Shown: positions 44,115 to 53,445 of the stretch, piece by piece
Layout of the letters: every line of letters starts with the position of its first letter
How positions within the stretch are numbered: the first letter of the stretch is position 1
Assembly: GCA_022820665.1 (NCBI GenBank)
Contig: JAJEFB010000006.1
Coordinates: forward strand, 1-64,000
Source of the DNA: Anaerolineae bacterium
GTDB lineage: Bacteria > Chloroflexota > Anaerolineae > Aggregatilineales > Phototrophicaceae
Length of the DNA: 64,000 nt
Reading direction: 5' to 3'
Notes under the pieces: generated by a model
The model's input: the letters and a program-made list of their open reading frames with translations, nothing else
What the model was told of the DNA's origin: nothing
Database searches by the model: none
Made by a program: the position numbers and the translations under genes

Positions 44115-44753
44115 CTAAGCCTGTTTGCGCGCGGGTTTAATCATCACGATACTGCCCTTGGCGCCGGGCACGGAACCCTTGACAGCAATCAGATCATTCT
44201 CGGCATCGACAACTACCAGGGGCAGATTCTGCACAGTCACGCGGTCGTTGCCCATTCGTCCAGCCATTTTCTTGCCCTTCAAAACGCGGGCTGGAGTGGC
44301 GCACATGCCAATTGAACCCGGCGAACGCATGCGATCGGATTGGCCATGCGTTTTGGGACCGCGCGAGAAGCCATGGCGCTTGATCGTTCCAGCATGACCA
44401 CGGCCCTTGCTTGTCCCGATTACGTCCACCAGTTCGCCCTGCTCGAAAACGTCAACCTTGATTTCTTGACCTTCTTCAACGGCAATTGACGCATCGTCCG
44501 ACAAGCGGAATTCCCGCAAATGGCGCAGCGCGGGCAGATCCGCCTTCTGCAAATGCCCCAATTGTCCTTTGGTCAACTTCCTCGGCTTGGTTTCGCCGTA
44601 TCCCAGTTGAACGGAAACATATCCATCTCTTTCGGTGTTGCGCACCTGGGTGACGTAACAGGGTCCCGCCTGGATGACCGTCACCGGGATAACTGTCCCC
44701 TGCTGGTCGAAAACCTGGGTCATACCGACTTTTTTGCCAATCATGCCCTTCAT
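44115..44753 (-). CDS. rplC: Large ribosomal subunit protein uL3
   Basis: 212-residue L3, near the peptidyl transferase centre. It begins [19 protein letters not shown] and carries [25 protein letters not shown] lies 8 bases before the ATG. An unusually long 183-base gap separates it from rpsJ. Confidence 0.97.
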   Translation of the reverse strand: MKGMIGKKVGMTQVFDQQGTVIPVTVIQAGPCYVTQVRNTERDGYVSVQLGYGETKPRKLTKGQLGHLQKADLPALRHLREFRLSDDASIAVEEGQEIKVDVFEQGELVDVIGTSKGRGHAGTIKRHGFSRGPKTHGQSDRMRSPGSIGMCATPARVLKGKKMAGRMGNDRVTVQNLPLVVVDAENDLIAVKGSVPGAKGSIVMIKPARKQA

Positions 44754-44936
44754 GATTTAGCCTCCACTTGGTCGCAGCACCGCGCCTTCGCGTCGTCGCT
44801 ACTACCCTGCTAAGATACCTCGCTCCCAGGCCGGCGCTCGCAAGTCAGTCCGGCTCATTGGGAATTCCCTGCTCTCGCCTTCACACAAAGCCACGGAACT
44901 GGCGCTTTGCGCGGTCTACCCTCAACGAGAATCCAT

Positions 44937-45245
44937 TCAGATCTTGATCTCTATATCAACTCCCGCCGGCAAATTAAGACGCATAAGCGTATCAATGGTT
45001 TTGCTGTCGGGATCGAGAACGTCAATCAGCCGCTTGTGAGTACGTATCTCAAAATGCTCCTGCGAATCCTTGTCAATGAACGGGGATCGCCGTACCGTAA
45101 AGCCTTCAATACGCGTCGGCAATGGAACTGGCCCCACCACTCGCGATCCGGTTCGTTCCGCGGTATCCACAATGCGCTGTGCTGACTGGTCAAGCACCCG
45201 GTGGTCATATGCTTTCAACCGGATACGAATTTTGTTCTTTGCCAT
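44937..45245 (-). CDS. rpsJ: Small ribosomal subunit protein uS10
   Basis: 102-residue S10 of the 30S head and NusB partner in antitermination. It shows [20 protein letters not shown] and [19 protein letters not shown]. The ATG at 45245 has AAAGG upstream; earlier in-frame codons are unrelated. It follows tuf by 165 bases. Confidence 0.97.
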   Translation of the reverse strand: MAKNKIRIRLKAYDHRVLDQSAQRIVDTAERTGSRVVGPVPLPTRIEGFTVRRSPFIDKDSQEHFEIRTHKRLIDVLDPDSKTIDTLMRLNLPAGVDIEIKI

Positions 45246-45360
45246 TCCGCAACCTTTTTGCGTTAAGTACCAAGCCCACGTGAAGCAAATGCACCTACAT
45301 TCTTCATTGTGAGAAAGAGAGCCCAAGGAACTCTCCGATTTGCCGCGCTGGCGAGATACC

Positions 45361-45392
45361 GCGACGAGCCGGATACCCGAGCGGCTCGTCGC
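45361..45392 (-). promoter_or_regulatory. Stem-loop between tuf and rpsJ
   Basis: A perfect 10-bp stem, GCGACGAGCC with GGCTCGTCGC, and a 12-base loop, 18 bases after the tuf stop. No T run follows on the minus strand. It may stabilise tuf mRNA or attenuate transcription into the S10 genes. Confidence 0.5.
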
Positions 45393-45410
45393 GATTTACT
45401 CGGCGCGAAC

Positions 45411-46610
45411 CTATTCAAGGATTTCCGTAATCCGGCCCGCGCCAACCGTCAAGCCACCTTCACGGATCGCGAAGGACGAGCCTCGCTCCAAGGCAACGGG
45501 CGTTATCAACTCCACATCGAGATTCACATTGTCGCCAGGCATGACCATCTCCACGCCGTCGGGCAGCGTGATCGTGCCGGTGACGTCCATCGTCCGAATA
45601 TAGAACTGCGGGCGATAGCCGCTGAAGAAGGCTTTGTGGCGTCCGCCCTCGTCCCGACGCAAGACGTAAACCTCGCACTTGAACTTCTTGTGCGGCGTGA
45701 TTGACCCAACCTGCGCGATCACCATACCGCGCTGCACCTCGTCGCGATCAATACCGCGCAGCAGAATACCGGCATTGTCACCGGCCTGCGCCTGGTCCAG
45801 TTCCTTGTTGAACATCTCGATGCCGGTTACCGTGGTCTTCTGGATTTCATCGCGCAAGCCGACAATGTCAACCTGTGTGCCCTTGAGCAAGGTGCCGCGC
45901 GCGACGCTGCCGGTGACGACGGTCCCGCGGCCCTTGATCGAGAAAACATCTTCGATCGCCATCATGAATGGTTTGTCGACATCGCGCATTGGCGTGGGGA
46001 TCCATTCGTCGACGTTGTCCATCAATTCGATGATGGACTCGTATTCCGGCGCACCGGGATCCGTGCTAGCGCACTCCTGAGCCGCCAGCGCCGAACCCTT
46101 GATGATCGGAGTATCGGGATCAAAATCATAACCCTCGAGCAATTCCGACAGTTCCATTTCGACCAGTTCGATCAACTCTTCATCGTCCATCTGATCGGTC
46201 TTATTGAGGTATACGACCATCGCCGGCACCTCAACCTGCTTGGCCAGCAGGACGTGCTCGCGCGTCTGCGGCATTGGGCCATCGGGCGCGCTCACAACGA
46301 GGATGGCGCCGTCCATTTGCGCGGCGCCGGTAATCATGTTCTTGATGTAATCGCGGTGACCCGGGCAATCGACGTGCGCGTAATGGCGGTTGTCGGTCTC
46401 GTACTCGACGTGGCGGATATTGATGGTGATACCGCGCGCCCGCTCTTCCGGCGCGTTGTCGATTTCGCCGTACTCGCGTTCCTGCGCTTGGCCCTTAAGT
46501 GCAAGCACTTTGGTAATCGCTGCCGTCAATGTGGTCTTGCCGTGGTCGACATGACCGATAGTGCCGATATTGACATGCGGTTTGCTACGCTCGAATTTTC
46601 CCTTTGCCAT
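45411..46610 (-). CDS. tuf: Elongation factor Tu
   Basis: GTPase that delivers aminoacyl-tRNA to the ribosome. The 399-residue protein has the G motifs [14 protein letters not shown] and NKTD (the usual form is NKxD), the switch I sequence with RGITI, and two beta-barrel domains. The length is normal. AGAGGGA lies 9 bases before the ATG. It is the only tuf seen here, between fusA and rpsJ. Confidence 0.98.
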   Translation of the reverse strand: MAKGKFERSKPHVNIGTIGHVDHGKTTLTAAITKVLALKGQAQEREYGEIDNAPEERARGITINIRHVEYETDNRHYAHVDCPGHRDYIKNMITGAAQMDGAILVVSAPDGPMPQTREHVLLAKQVEVPAMVVYLNKTDQMDDEELIELVEMELSELLEGYDFDPDTPIIKGSALAAQECASTDPGAPEYESIIELMDNVDEWIPTPMRDVDKPFMMAIEDVFSIKGRGTVVTGSVARGTLLKGTQVDIVGLRDEIQKTTVTGIEMFNKELDQAQAGDNAGILLRGIDRDEVQRGMVIAQVGSITPHKKFKCEVYVLRRDEGGRHKAFFSGYRPQFYIRTMDVTGTITLPDGVEMVMPGDNVNLDVELITPVALERGSSFAIREGGLTVGAGRITEILE

Positions 46611-46694
46611 CTGACAATCCCTCTTGTAATCCTGCCAACTTGAAAATGAGTTAACGAACGAAAACTGCAGACCGGGCAAACACCGGCCTTCTAC

Positions 46695-48794
46695 TTATCG
46701 CGATCCGGATTTGACAGCTTCCGCTATTTCTTCCGGAGCGACCGTATACATATCAAATTCCATGCTAAAGTTGCCGCGTCCCTGGGTGAAATTGCGCAGG
46801 TCATTGGCATAGCCAAACATCTCACCCAGCGGCACTTGCCCCTTAATCACGGAAATACCCTCGCTATGAGGCTCCATGCCTTGGATCACGCCACGGCGCG
46901 ACGCGATGTCGCCCACAACCGCGCCGGTATACGCATCGGGAACAACCACTTCCACTTGCATGGCGGGCTCCAAGATTACCGGTTTGCCCTTCTGAATGCC
47001 TTCTTTTAGACACATCGAGCCGGCGATAGTAAAGGCGATCTCGCTGGAATCCACCTCGTGAAAAGCGCCATCAACCACGGAAGCCTTGATGTTGACCACC
47101 GGGTACCCGGCGATGACCCCACCTTGCATGGCTTGCGTTACACCCTTCTTGACAGCCGGGATAAACTCCTTGGGGATCGCGCCGCCGCGAATAGCGTCTA
47201 CAAAGAGCAATTCACCGTCAGCGTCGACCCTTTCATCTTCCGGTATCGTCTCAAAACGGATCACACAACGAGCGTATTGACCGGCGCCGCCGGTCTGACG
47301 TCGGAATGTGGTATCGATCTCTACCGTCCGCGTAATGGTCTCGCGATAGGCCACGCGGGGACGCCCTACACGGGCTTCGACGCCATATTCCCGCATTAGG
47401 CGGTCGACTAAAACCTCAAGATGAAGCTCGCCCATGCCCTTGATCTTGGTTTGGCCAAGCTGATCGTCTACTTCAATCTGGAAGGTCGGATCTTCTTCCG
47501 CCAGTTTGCGCAAACCTATGCCCATCCTGTCCTGATCCGCCTTGGTATTGGGCTCAATCGCCACCTCTACAACCGGATCGGGAAAGCTGATGTTTTCCAG
47601 CAGGATGGGGGCGCCTGGCGCGCTAAGCGTGTCGCCGGTGAAGGTCTCTTTCATGCCGATAACTGCCGCAATGTCTCCTGCGCGCACTTCTTTAACATCT
47701 TCGCGCCGGTCGGCAAACATGCGTACAATGCGCCCGATACGCTCCCGGTTGCCATTGGCGGTGTTCGTCACCTGGGCTCCCGCCTTTAAGACGCCCGAAT
47801 AGACGCGAGTGAAGGCCAGCCGGCCGTATTGATCCGACACGATCTTGAACACGAGGGCGGCAAGCGGCTCGTCATCGTCGGCGCTGCGCAGCAGCGCCGT
47901 GCCGTCTTTGGGGTGTTCGCCGCTCACCGGCGGGATATCCAGCGGCGAGGGCAACAGCGCCACAACCATATTCAATAGCGCTTGCACGCCTTTGTTTTTC
48001 AAAGCCGCGCCGCACATGACCGGATGCAATTGACTTGCGATCGTGCCGGCGCGGAGCGCCGCGACGATTTCCTCGTCGCTAATCTCTTCTTCTTCGAGGA
48101 ACTTCATCGTCAAGTATTCGTCGTTCTCGACGATTTTCTCGATCATGTCCTCGCGGCGGGTTTCGGCCATTTCCCGGTGACTCTCGGGAATCGGATGATA
48201 GTTGATATCCGTACCTTCGTCGTTGCCGTAGGTGATCAACTCCATTTTGATCAGATCAATGATGCCTTCAAAGTTCTCTCCACTGCCGTAAGGAACTTGA
48301 ATCACCACCGGATTCGCCTTTAGCCGGTCAACCATCATGCTGACGCAGCGATCGAAATCGGCGCCGATACGATCCATCTTATTGACAAAACAGAGGCGCG
48401 GCACACTGTATTCCGATGCCTGCCGCCAAACTGTCTCCGACTGCGGTTCGACGCCCGCGACGCTATCAAAAACGGTAATGCCGCCGTCAAGCACGCGAAG
48501 GCTGCGCTGCACCTCGGCGGTGAAATCAACGTGACCGGGCGTATCAATGATATTGATCTGATGATCGTCCCAACTCGCGGTCACCGCAGCCGAGGTAATA
48601 GTAATGCCGCGTTCCCGTTCCTGTTCCATATAATCGGTGGTTGCCGAGCCCTCGTGCGTCTCGCCGATCTTATGCACCATGCCGGTGTAATACAGTACGC
48701 GTTCTGTAACGGTGGTTTTGCCCGCATCGATATGCGCGATGATACCGATATTGCGTACCTTGTTGAGATCAAAACCGGATTGCTTGTCTGCCAT
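46695..48794 (-). CDS. fusA: Elongation factor G
   Basis: Translocation GTPase of 699 residues with all five domains. G motifs are AHIDAGKTT, DTPGHVDF and NKMDR; domain IV has GGAGQYARC, and the C-terminus is typical. Length normal. It follows rpsG by 49 bases. Only one EF-G is seen in the window. Confidence 0.98.
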   Translation of the reverse strand: MADKQSGFDLNKVRNIGIIAHIDAGKTTVTERVLYYTGMVHKIGETHEGSATTDYMEQERERGITITSAAVTASWDDHQINIIDTPGHVDFTAEVQRSLRVLDGGITVFDSVAGVEPQSETVWRQASEYSVPRLCFVNKMDRIGADFDRCVSMMVDRLKANPVVIQVPYGSGENFEGIIDLIKMELITYGNDEGTDINYHPIPESHREMAETRREDMIEKIVENDEYLTMKFLEEEEISDEEIVAALRAGTIASQLHPVMCGAALKNKGVQALLNMVVALLPSPLDIPPVSGEHPKDGTALLRSADDDEPLAALVFKIVSDQYGRLAFTRVYSGVLKAGAQVTNTANGNRERIGRIVRMFADRREDVKEVRAGDIAAVIGMKETFTGDTLSAPGAPILLENISFPDPVVEVAIEPNTKADQDRMGIGLRKLAEEDPTFQIEVDDQLGQTKIKGMGELHLEVLVDRLMREYGVEARVGRPRVAYRETITRTVEIDTTFRRQTGGAGQYARCVIRFETIPEDERVDADGELLFVDAIRGGAIPKEFIPAVKKGVTQAMQGGVIAGYPVVNIKASVVDGAFHEVDSSEIAFTIAGSMCLKEGIQKGKPVILEPAMQVEVVVPDAYTGAVVGDIASRRGVIQGMEPHSEGISVIKGQVPLGEMFGYANDLRNFTQGRGNFSMEFDMYTVAPEEIAEAVKSGSR

Positions 48795-48843
48795 GTTCCA
48801 TCCAATGTCCCTTCTATGCGGAAGGGACCTTTTCCCCTTTGAA

Positions 48844-49311
48844 TTAACGGAAATGCGCGAATGCGCGATTGGCTTCCGCCATGCGATGCGTTTCGTCTTT
48901 CTTGCGAATCGCGTTGCCCTGTCCGTTGTAGGCGTCGAGCAACTCGTTCGCGAGCTTTTCCGCCATGCTGCGTCCGCTGCGGTCGCGCGCGAACTGGATC
49001 AACCAACGCATTGCCAAGGTTATGCCGCGCTCGTGCGATACATCGATCGGCACCTGATAGGTAGAACCGCCAACGCGTTTCGGCTTGACTTCAACTGCCG
49101 GCGCAACATTGCGAATCGCTGTTTCGAAAACCTCTACGGGGTCCTTCTTGGTACGTTCGCCCATTGACTCCATCGCCTGGTACATGATGCGCGTCGCCAA
49201 GCTCTTCTTGCCGCCGCGCATCATACGATTGATGAACATGGCAACATGAAGATTGTCGTACCTCACATCATTCGGGGGGACGCGCCTGGGCGGTCGGTTT
49301 CTTCTCGGCAT
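48844..49311 (-). CDS. rpsG: Small ribosomal subunit protein uS7
   Basis: 155-residue S7, assembly initiator of the 30S head and E. coli str-operon repressor. It begins MPRRNRPPRRVPPNDVRYDN and carries GGSTYQVPIDVSHERGITLA. It starts 15 bases after rpsL. Confidence 0.97.
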   Translation of the reverse strand: MPRRNRPPRRVPPNDVRYDNLHVAMFINRMMRGGKKSLATRIMYQAMESMGERTKKDPVEVFETAIRNVAPAVEVKPKRVGGSTYQVPIDVSHERGITLAMRWLIQFARDRSGRSMAEKLANELLDAYNGQGNAIRKKDETHRMAEANRAFAHFR

Positions 49312-49326
49312 TCCTGTTCTCCCTAA

Positions 49327-49743
49327 CTAACCGCTACGCTTGGTGCCGTATTTGCTACGACCCTGCTCACGGCCATCTACGCCGCTGGTATCAAGCGTGC
49401 CGCGGACGATGTGATAGCGCACGCCGGGAAGATCCTTCACGCGGCCGCCGCGTACCAGCACCACACTATGCTCTTGCAGATTATGGCCCTCGCCGCCGAT
49501 GTACGCGGTGACTTCTATACCATTCGTCAAGCGCACGCGCGCAACTTTTCGCAGCGCCGAGTTGGGTTTCTTGGGCGTCATCGTCTTAACTTGAGTGCAG
49601 ACCCCGCGCTTCTGTGGGGCGCCCTTCTTCTGACGAGAGCGCCGCTGATCCAGCGCATTAAACGTATATTGCAACGCCGGCGCTTTGTTTTTCTTACCCT
49701 TCGATTTGCGTCCCTTGCGAACCAACTGATTGATGGTCGGCAT
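49327..49743 (-). CDS. rpsL: Small ribosomal subunit protein uS12
   Basis: 138-residue S12, decoding centre protein and streptomycin target. It begins [13 protein letters not shown] and keeps [20 protein letters not shown] and [20 protein letters not shown]. About 15 extra residues ([15 protein letters not shown]) lie between PALQ and PQKRGVC, as in the 138-residue Bacillus form. The streptomycin-contact Lys residues are unchanged from sensitive types. It is the first gene of the supercluster. Confidence 0.97.
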   Translation of the reverse strand: MPTINQLVRKGRKSKGKKNKAPALQYTFNALDQRRSRQKKGAPQKRGVCTQVKTMTPKKPNSALRKVARVRLTNGIEVTAYIGGEGHNLQEHSVVLVRGGRVKDLPGVRYHIVRGTLDTSGVDGREQGRSKYGTKRSG

Positions 49744-49773
49744 AGTTGACTCCGTATCTCTTGTTTTATTGCT

Positions 49774-49790
49774 CTGTGTCTTCGACACAG
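49774..49790 (-). promoter_or_regulatory. Leader stem-loop before rpsL
   Basis: CTGTGTC and GACACAG form a perfect 7-bp stem with a 3-base loop, 31 bases before the rpsL ATG. Confidence 0.5.
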
Positions 49791-49935
49791 AAACAGGCGC
49801 ACAATTATGGACGCCCGATCGCTCTTCCTTCATGACGAGACGCTCCGCCTTCGCAAAGCACTTTCGTCATATCTGCTCGATTCAGCCCACAGCGCCTCCA
49901 TGATCGGAGGTTTCCGGCTGCCAGTGCAATCTGGC

Positions 49936-49964
49936 ATGTTATCAAGGATGAAATCGCCTGTCAA
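49936..49964 (-). promoter_or_regulatory. Promoter of the str-S10-spc supercluster
   Basis: On the minus strand a perfect TTGACA (49959-49964), a 17-base spacer and TAACAT (49936-49941). The predicted leader before rpsL is about 185 bases. Confidence 0.75.
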
Positions 49965-50013
49965 GACAATTTATGGAATCGACTTTGAACTTGTTGCGGG
50001 GGATCTTTGCCCC

Positions 50014-51192
50014 TTACTCTCCGCGAAAGAGTTCGCGCACGATGATGTTGCGCTGGATCTCGCTGGTGCCTTCATAGATCTGAAATATCTTGACATCTCG
50101 CAACAGCTTCTCGACCGGATATTCTCTCATGTATCCATAGCCGCCGAAGACTTGTACCGCGTCCACCGCAGCCTTTGTCGCCATGTCCGCCGCAAAAGCT
50201 TTGGCGTAAGCCGGCACGCGCGGGTTGAAAATCCCCTGGTCAACTTGCCAGGCAGCTTGCCAAGCCAGCAATCGCGCCGCTTCGTAATTGATCGCCATGT
50301 CAGCGATCTTGTGCCCAACCGCCTGATGCTGATAAATAGGCAGGCCAAATGCTTCGCGTTCCCTGGCATATCTGATGCTTTCTTCCATGGCGCGGCGCTG
50401 TAAGCCCACGGCGGCAGCCGCGACGCCGGGTCGGCTGTAGTCGAATACCTTCATGGCGATATAAAAGCCTTGACCAACCTGGCCCACGATGTTGTCTTCC
50501 GGTACCTCGACATTGTCAAATACGATCTCGGCCGTATCCGAAGCGCGTTGACCCAACTTGTCGAACTTTTTGCCGACGCTAAGTCCGGGCGTCTCGCGGT
50601 CAACGACGAAACAAGTCATACCGCGATGCCCGGCTTCCAGGTCGGTTTTTGCAAAAATGGTATAGAAGTGAGCATGACTGGCGTTTGTAATGAAGGTTTT
50701 GCTGCCGTTGATCAGGTAACTCGACCCGCGCTTGTCGGCGCGCGTCAGGATGCCGGCAACGTTGGACCCGGCATTGGCTTCGGTCACGCCGTAGGATAGG
50801 AACTGACCCTGGTCGATCACCCTTTCACCCAGCCAATAAGCCTTCTGCTCCGCGCTGCCGGCAATCAGGATCGGCAGCGCAGCCAGCGAGTTGACACCGA
50901 GACTCGTACTGATTCCGGTGCAGCCGTAGCCCAATTCTTCCGATACCAGAACCTCTTCAAAAGCCGATGCACCCACGCCGCCAAACTCTTCGGGCACAAG
51001 CATGTTGACAATTCCCAGTTCTCGGGCTTTATGGAAAATCTCCTCGGGAAACTTGGCTTTTTCGTCATATTCGGCGGCCACGGGAATGATATTGTCGGCG
51101 ACGAAATCGCGCGTCATGCGCACCAGCATCTCTTGCTCTTCGCTCAGTTTGAAATGTGGACCTGCCATCGCGTCCGTTCTAGTTGCCGTCAT
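50014..51192 (-). CDS. Acyl-CoA dehydrogenase
   Basis: Flavoprotein that introduces a 2,3 double bond in an acyl-CoA and passes electrons to ETF. The 392-residue protein has the three-domain ACAD layout: VTEANAGSNVAG in place of the common TEPGAGSD near 133-144, FITNASHAHFY, and the C-terminal catalytic region QIYEGTSEIQRNIIVRELF with Glu as likely base. The Gly-to-Asn and Asp-to-Asn changes in the first motif are unusual. GGAG lies 11 bases before the ATG. No ETF or thiolase genes are near. Confidence 0.92.
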   Translation of the reverse strand: MTATRTDAMAGPHFKLSEEQEMLVRMTRDFVADNIIPVAAEYDEKAKFPEEIFHKARELGIVNMLVPEEFGGVGASAFEEVLVSEELGYGCTGISTSLGVNSLAALPILIAGSAEQKAYWLGERVIDQGQFLSYGVTEANAGSNVAGILTRADKRGSSYLINGSKTFITNASHAHFYTIFAKTDLEAGHRGMTCFVVDRETPGLSVGKKFDKLGQRASDTAEIVFDNVEVPEDNIVGQVGQGFYIAMKVFDYSRPGVAAAAVGLQRRAMEESIRYAREREAFGLPIYQHQAVGHKIADMAINYEAARLLAWQAAWQVDQGIFNPRVPAYAKAFAADMATKAAVDAVQVFGGYGYMREYPVEKLLRDVKIFQIYEGTSEIQRNIIVRELFRGE

Positions 51193-51247
51193 ACCCGGTC
51201 TCTCCAGACTGTCATTTGCGCAATCAATCTAACATCGATTTGATTGC

Positions 51248-52003
51248 TTAACCAGCCTCTTGCAAGAAGGCCAAAATCGCCTCGGAAAATTGCGCCTGCT
51301 GATCCTGGCGGCTGATTGCAGCCGGATTGTCGCCGGATTGCGGACCGTACCAGCCGAATCCCGCGTGATTGCCCCCAGCAATCATTACCTTGGTGGCATC
51401 GGGCGGCAGGAAACGGAAGGAATCCTCTATCTGGCTCAGCTTTGATAATCCATCCAGTTCCGCATAGATTGTTGCAACAGCAAGTCCGCTGCGAGACAAG
51501 TCAAAGCCATCTTCGGGATAGGCCGCGACCAAGACCAGCCCGTCGACTCGATCAGGATGCGAATGCGCATAGCGCGCCGCCATGACGCCGCCTAGCGAAT
51601 GGCCGCCGATTACCCAGCGCGTAACTTGGGGATGGGCGGCGATGACATCGTCCGCGGCATCGGGAGCAAGTATCGCCAGGTTAAAGGGCATCGGAACGAT
51701 AATCGCCCGGTAACCCTTGTTCGCGAGCGCTTTTCCCAATGGCGCATAAGCTTCCGCCTGTACGCGTCCGCCGGGATAGAAGATGAAAGCTGTTGATGAT
51801 ATCCCTGCTCGCGGCTCAAAGACAATCCAGCGCTCACGCTTGACGACAACGCGCTCATCCGATGCCAGGGCTTTTTGCGCCTGCGGCATCAGTTGCCCTG
51901 ATGGAGTATTCGCCCAGGCTAGGAGCCCGCCGATGGAAAGCAACAGCAATATCAGCAGGATCGCAATGAGCGGCGTTCGATGCGAGGCTGCCCTTCTAAG
52001 CAT
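51248..52003 (-). CDS. Membrane-anchored alpha/beta hydrolase
   Basis: 251-residue protein with one N-terminal membrane helix (about 11-30) and an extracytoplasmic alpha/beta-hydrolase domain. The nucleophile elbow GGHSLGG lies near the middle (about 133-139); a His in AGGNHAGFGWYG is the likely catalytic base. Substrate unknown. The ATG overlaps the end of the upstream FAD oxidoreductase gene by 8 bases. Upstream in-frame starts would lie inside that gene. Confidence 0.82.
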   Translation of the reverse strand: MLRRAASHRTPLIAILLILLLLSIGGLLAWANTPSGQLMPQAQKALASDERVVVKRERWIVFEPRAGISSTAFIFYPGGRVQAEAYAPLGKALANKGYRAIIVPMPFNLAILAPDAADDVIAAHPQVTRWVIGGHSLGGVMAARYAHSHPDRVDGLVLVAAYPEDGFDLSRSGLAVATIYAELDGLSKLSQIEDSFRFLPPDATKVMIAGGNHAGFGWYGPQSGDNPAAISRQDQQAQFSEAILAFLQEAG

Positions 52004-52997
52004 CAGAAAGCGCGTCTGACAATGCATTGCCAGCAGCGATACCGGAGAGGAAGGCGCCTTCGACGCGACCACGCCCGCCAAATGCGTCGCCGGCAAAAGC
52101 CAGGCGCGGCAATCCGCGCGCCATCAAGTATTCCTCGGGATACGTAGTCAGTGGGACGGAGTATCGCCATTTCTTGACTTGAGTGCTCGCGATCCTCGCG
52201 CTGCCTTTGAGATATGGCAGCACGGCGGCTTCCAACTCACGGATGATATCCGCTTCCGAAGCGTCCCAATTCTGGCGGCTGAATTTGGCGTTGGCGTGGC
52301 TGGTGACAACTGTCCTGTCCGAGATGCCCTTGGCATGATTGTCTGCCACCCAATAGACGTCGCTCTGGAAGTTTTGCAGGGCGCCCGGCTCGGGCAATTC
52401 CACCTCGCCCGCGATCTCGTGGATGCCACAAAGGCAAGGACCGAATCGAATGCGCTGGAGTTCATTAAAATCGCTCGCCTGCAGCGGAACCTCGCTTGAC
52501 GAGAGCAACTCCAGGGTCTCTGGCATGGGTGGCGTCAAAAGCAGAGAGCGCCCATCATATCGCTCGCCATCGCTATCATCTAGTGACCAACTGTTTTCCT
52601 GCATTCGAATCTGTGTAACCAATCGATTAAGGGCGATATCATGATCATGCGCCAGGTATTTCGCCAGGCTGTTCATGCCGCCGCGTACGACATAGCGCGG
52701 ATGACCATCGCCGAACGTGCGCTTGACGCTGCCATCCGACCAACCTGTGCCCCAGACATATACCAAGTCTTGTTCAAGCCACTGATCAACGAACCCCTGA
52801 AAGGTTTCCGACCGCACCGTGAAGAACTGAGCGCCGTGATCGGCTACGCCATCCTCACCGACCCGGCGGGTGGCCAGGCGTCCGCCGACGCTGCGCCCTC
52901 GCTCGACAAGTTGAACGGTATAGCCACGCTCGCTTAAGCTCTGCGCAGCCATCAAGCCCGATAATCCCGCGCCAACAATCAAGACATCAACGGCCAC
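51996..52997 (-). CDS. Renalase-like FAD-dependent oxidoreductase
   Basis: 333-residue flavoprotein. The N-terminal dinucleotide motif GAGLSGLMAAQSL (about 8-20) and the ERGRSVGGRLATRR stretch are typical of renalase-like amine-oxidase fold proteins. The C-terminal FAD contact reads AGDAFGGRGRVEGAFLSG, quoted in part. Renalase oxidises isomeric NAD(P)H, but many relatives are uncharacterised. It forms a two-gene operon with the alpha/beta hydrolase. Confidence 0.85.
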   Translation of the reverse strand: MAVDVLIVGAGLSGLMAAQSLSERGYTVQLVERGRSVGGRLATRRVGEDGVADHGAQFFTVRSETFQGFVDQWLEQDLVYVWGTGWSDGSVKRTFGDGHPRYVVRGGMNSLAKYLAHDHDIALNRLVTQIRMQENSWSLDDSDGERYDGRSLLLTPPMPETLELLSSSEVPLQASDFNELQRIRFGPCLCGIHEIAGEVELPEPGALQNFQSDVYWVADNHAKGISDRTVVTSHANAKFSRQNWDASEADIIRELEAAVLPYLKGSARIASTQVKKWRYSVPLTTYPEEYLMARGLPRLAFAGDAFGGRGRVEGAFLSGIAAGNALSDALSDA

Positions 52998-53445
52998 AGA
53001 TTGCGCCTTTCATTGTCCTCACGCCCAGTTGCTTTATCATACCTGATTCAGCGCAATATGGCAGGTTCGCAAGACAAGATGAGGTAGTGTATCCTTTTCG
53101 GTTGGAATACTTCGTAGCCAGTCCTCGATATGAAATCTTTAACCCAAAATACGAACGAGGTTGGTAGGGGCGACTGACGATCAGTGTCTACGCGACCCGC
53201 TGAGTCGCCTGATGCGCATTCAGTTTCTACTCGTCGGGCGATCCATCGGATCGCCCCTACCTGCTGTCAACTAACTGTTGTTCTTTGTTTCAACCGAAAT
53301 CGATACGCTACCAGACACGATGAGACCTTGGCAAAGGCAGTAAGAGAAAAATGCGAGACGCTTCACAAAACGCCCGAAATATGCTAGCATGTATGTGAGC
53401 GATGGCGCGGCCCGCGAAGGGACGGGCAGCGCCGTCAGCCATCAC
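52998..53445. other. Intergenic region before tmRNA
   Basis: Contains the palindromic element at 53163-53261. No gene was recognised. TATGCT at 53380-53385 may be the -10 box for tmRNA, but I see no clear -35 box. Confidence 0.5.
53163..53261. repeat. Palindromic intergenic element, copy 2
   Basis: Terminal inverted repeats GGTAGGGGCGA (53163-53173) and TCGCCCCTACC (53251-53261). Inside are TCAGTGTCTACGCGACC (53181-53197), the exact reverse complement of 594-610, and the hairpin GGGCGATCC-ATC-GGATCGCCC (53236-53256). It has the same architecture as 582-688. Confidence 0.65.

Noticed and set aside
49600..49665. Insertion of about 15 residues in ribosomal protein S12
   Set aside because: The Bacillus-type S12 also has about 138 residues with an insert at the same place, so this is a known form.
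49807..50403. 198-residue plus-strand frame across the str promoter
   Set aside because: Antisense to the acyl-CoA dehydrogenase and to the promoter; no family signal.
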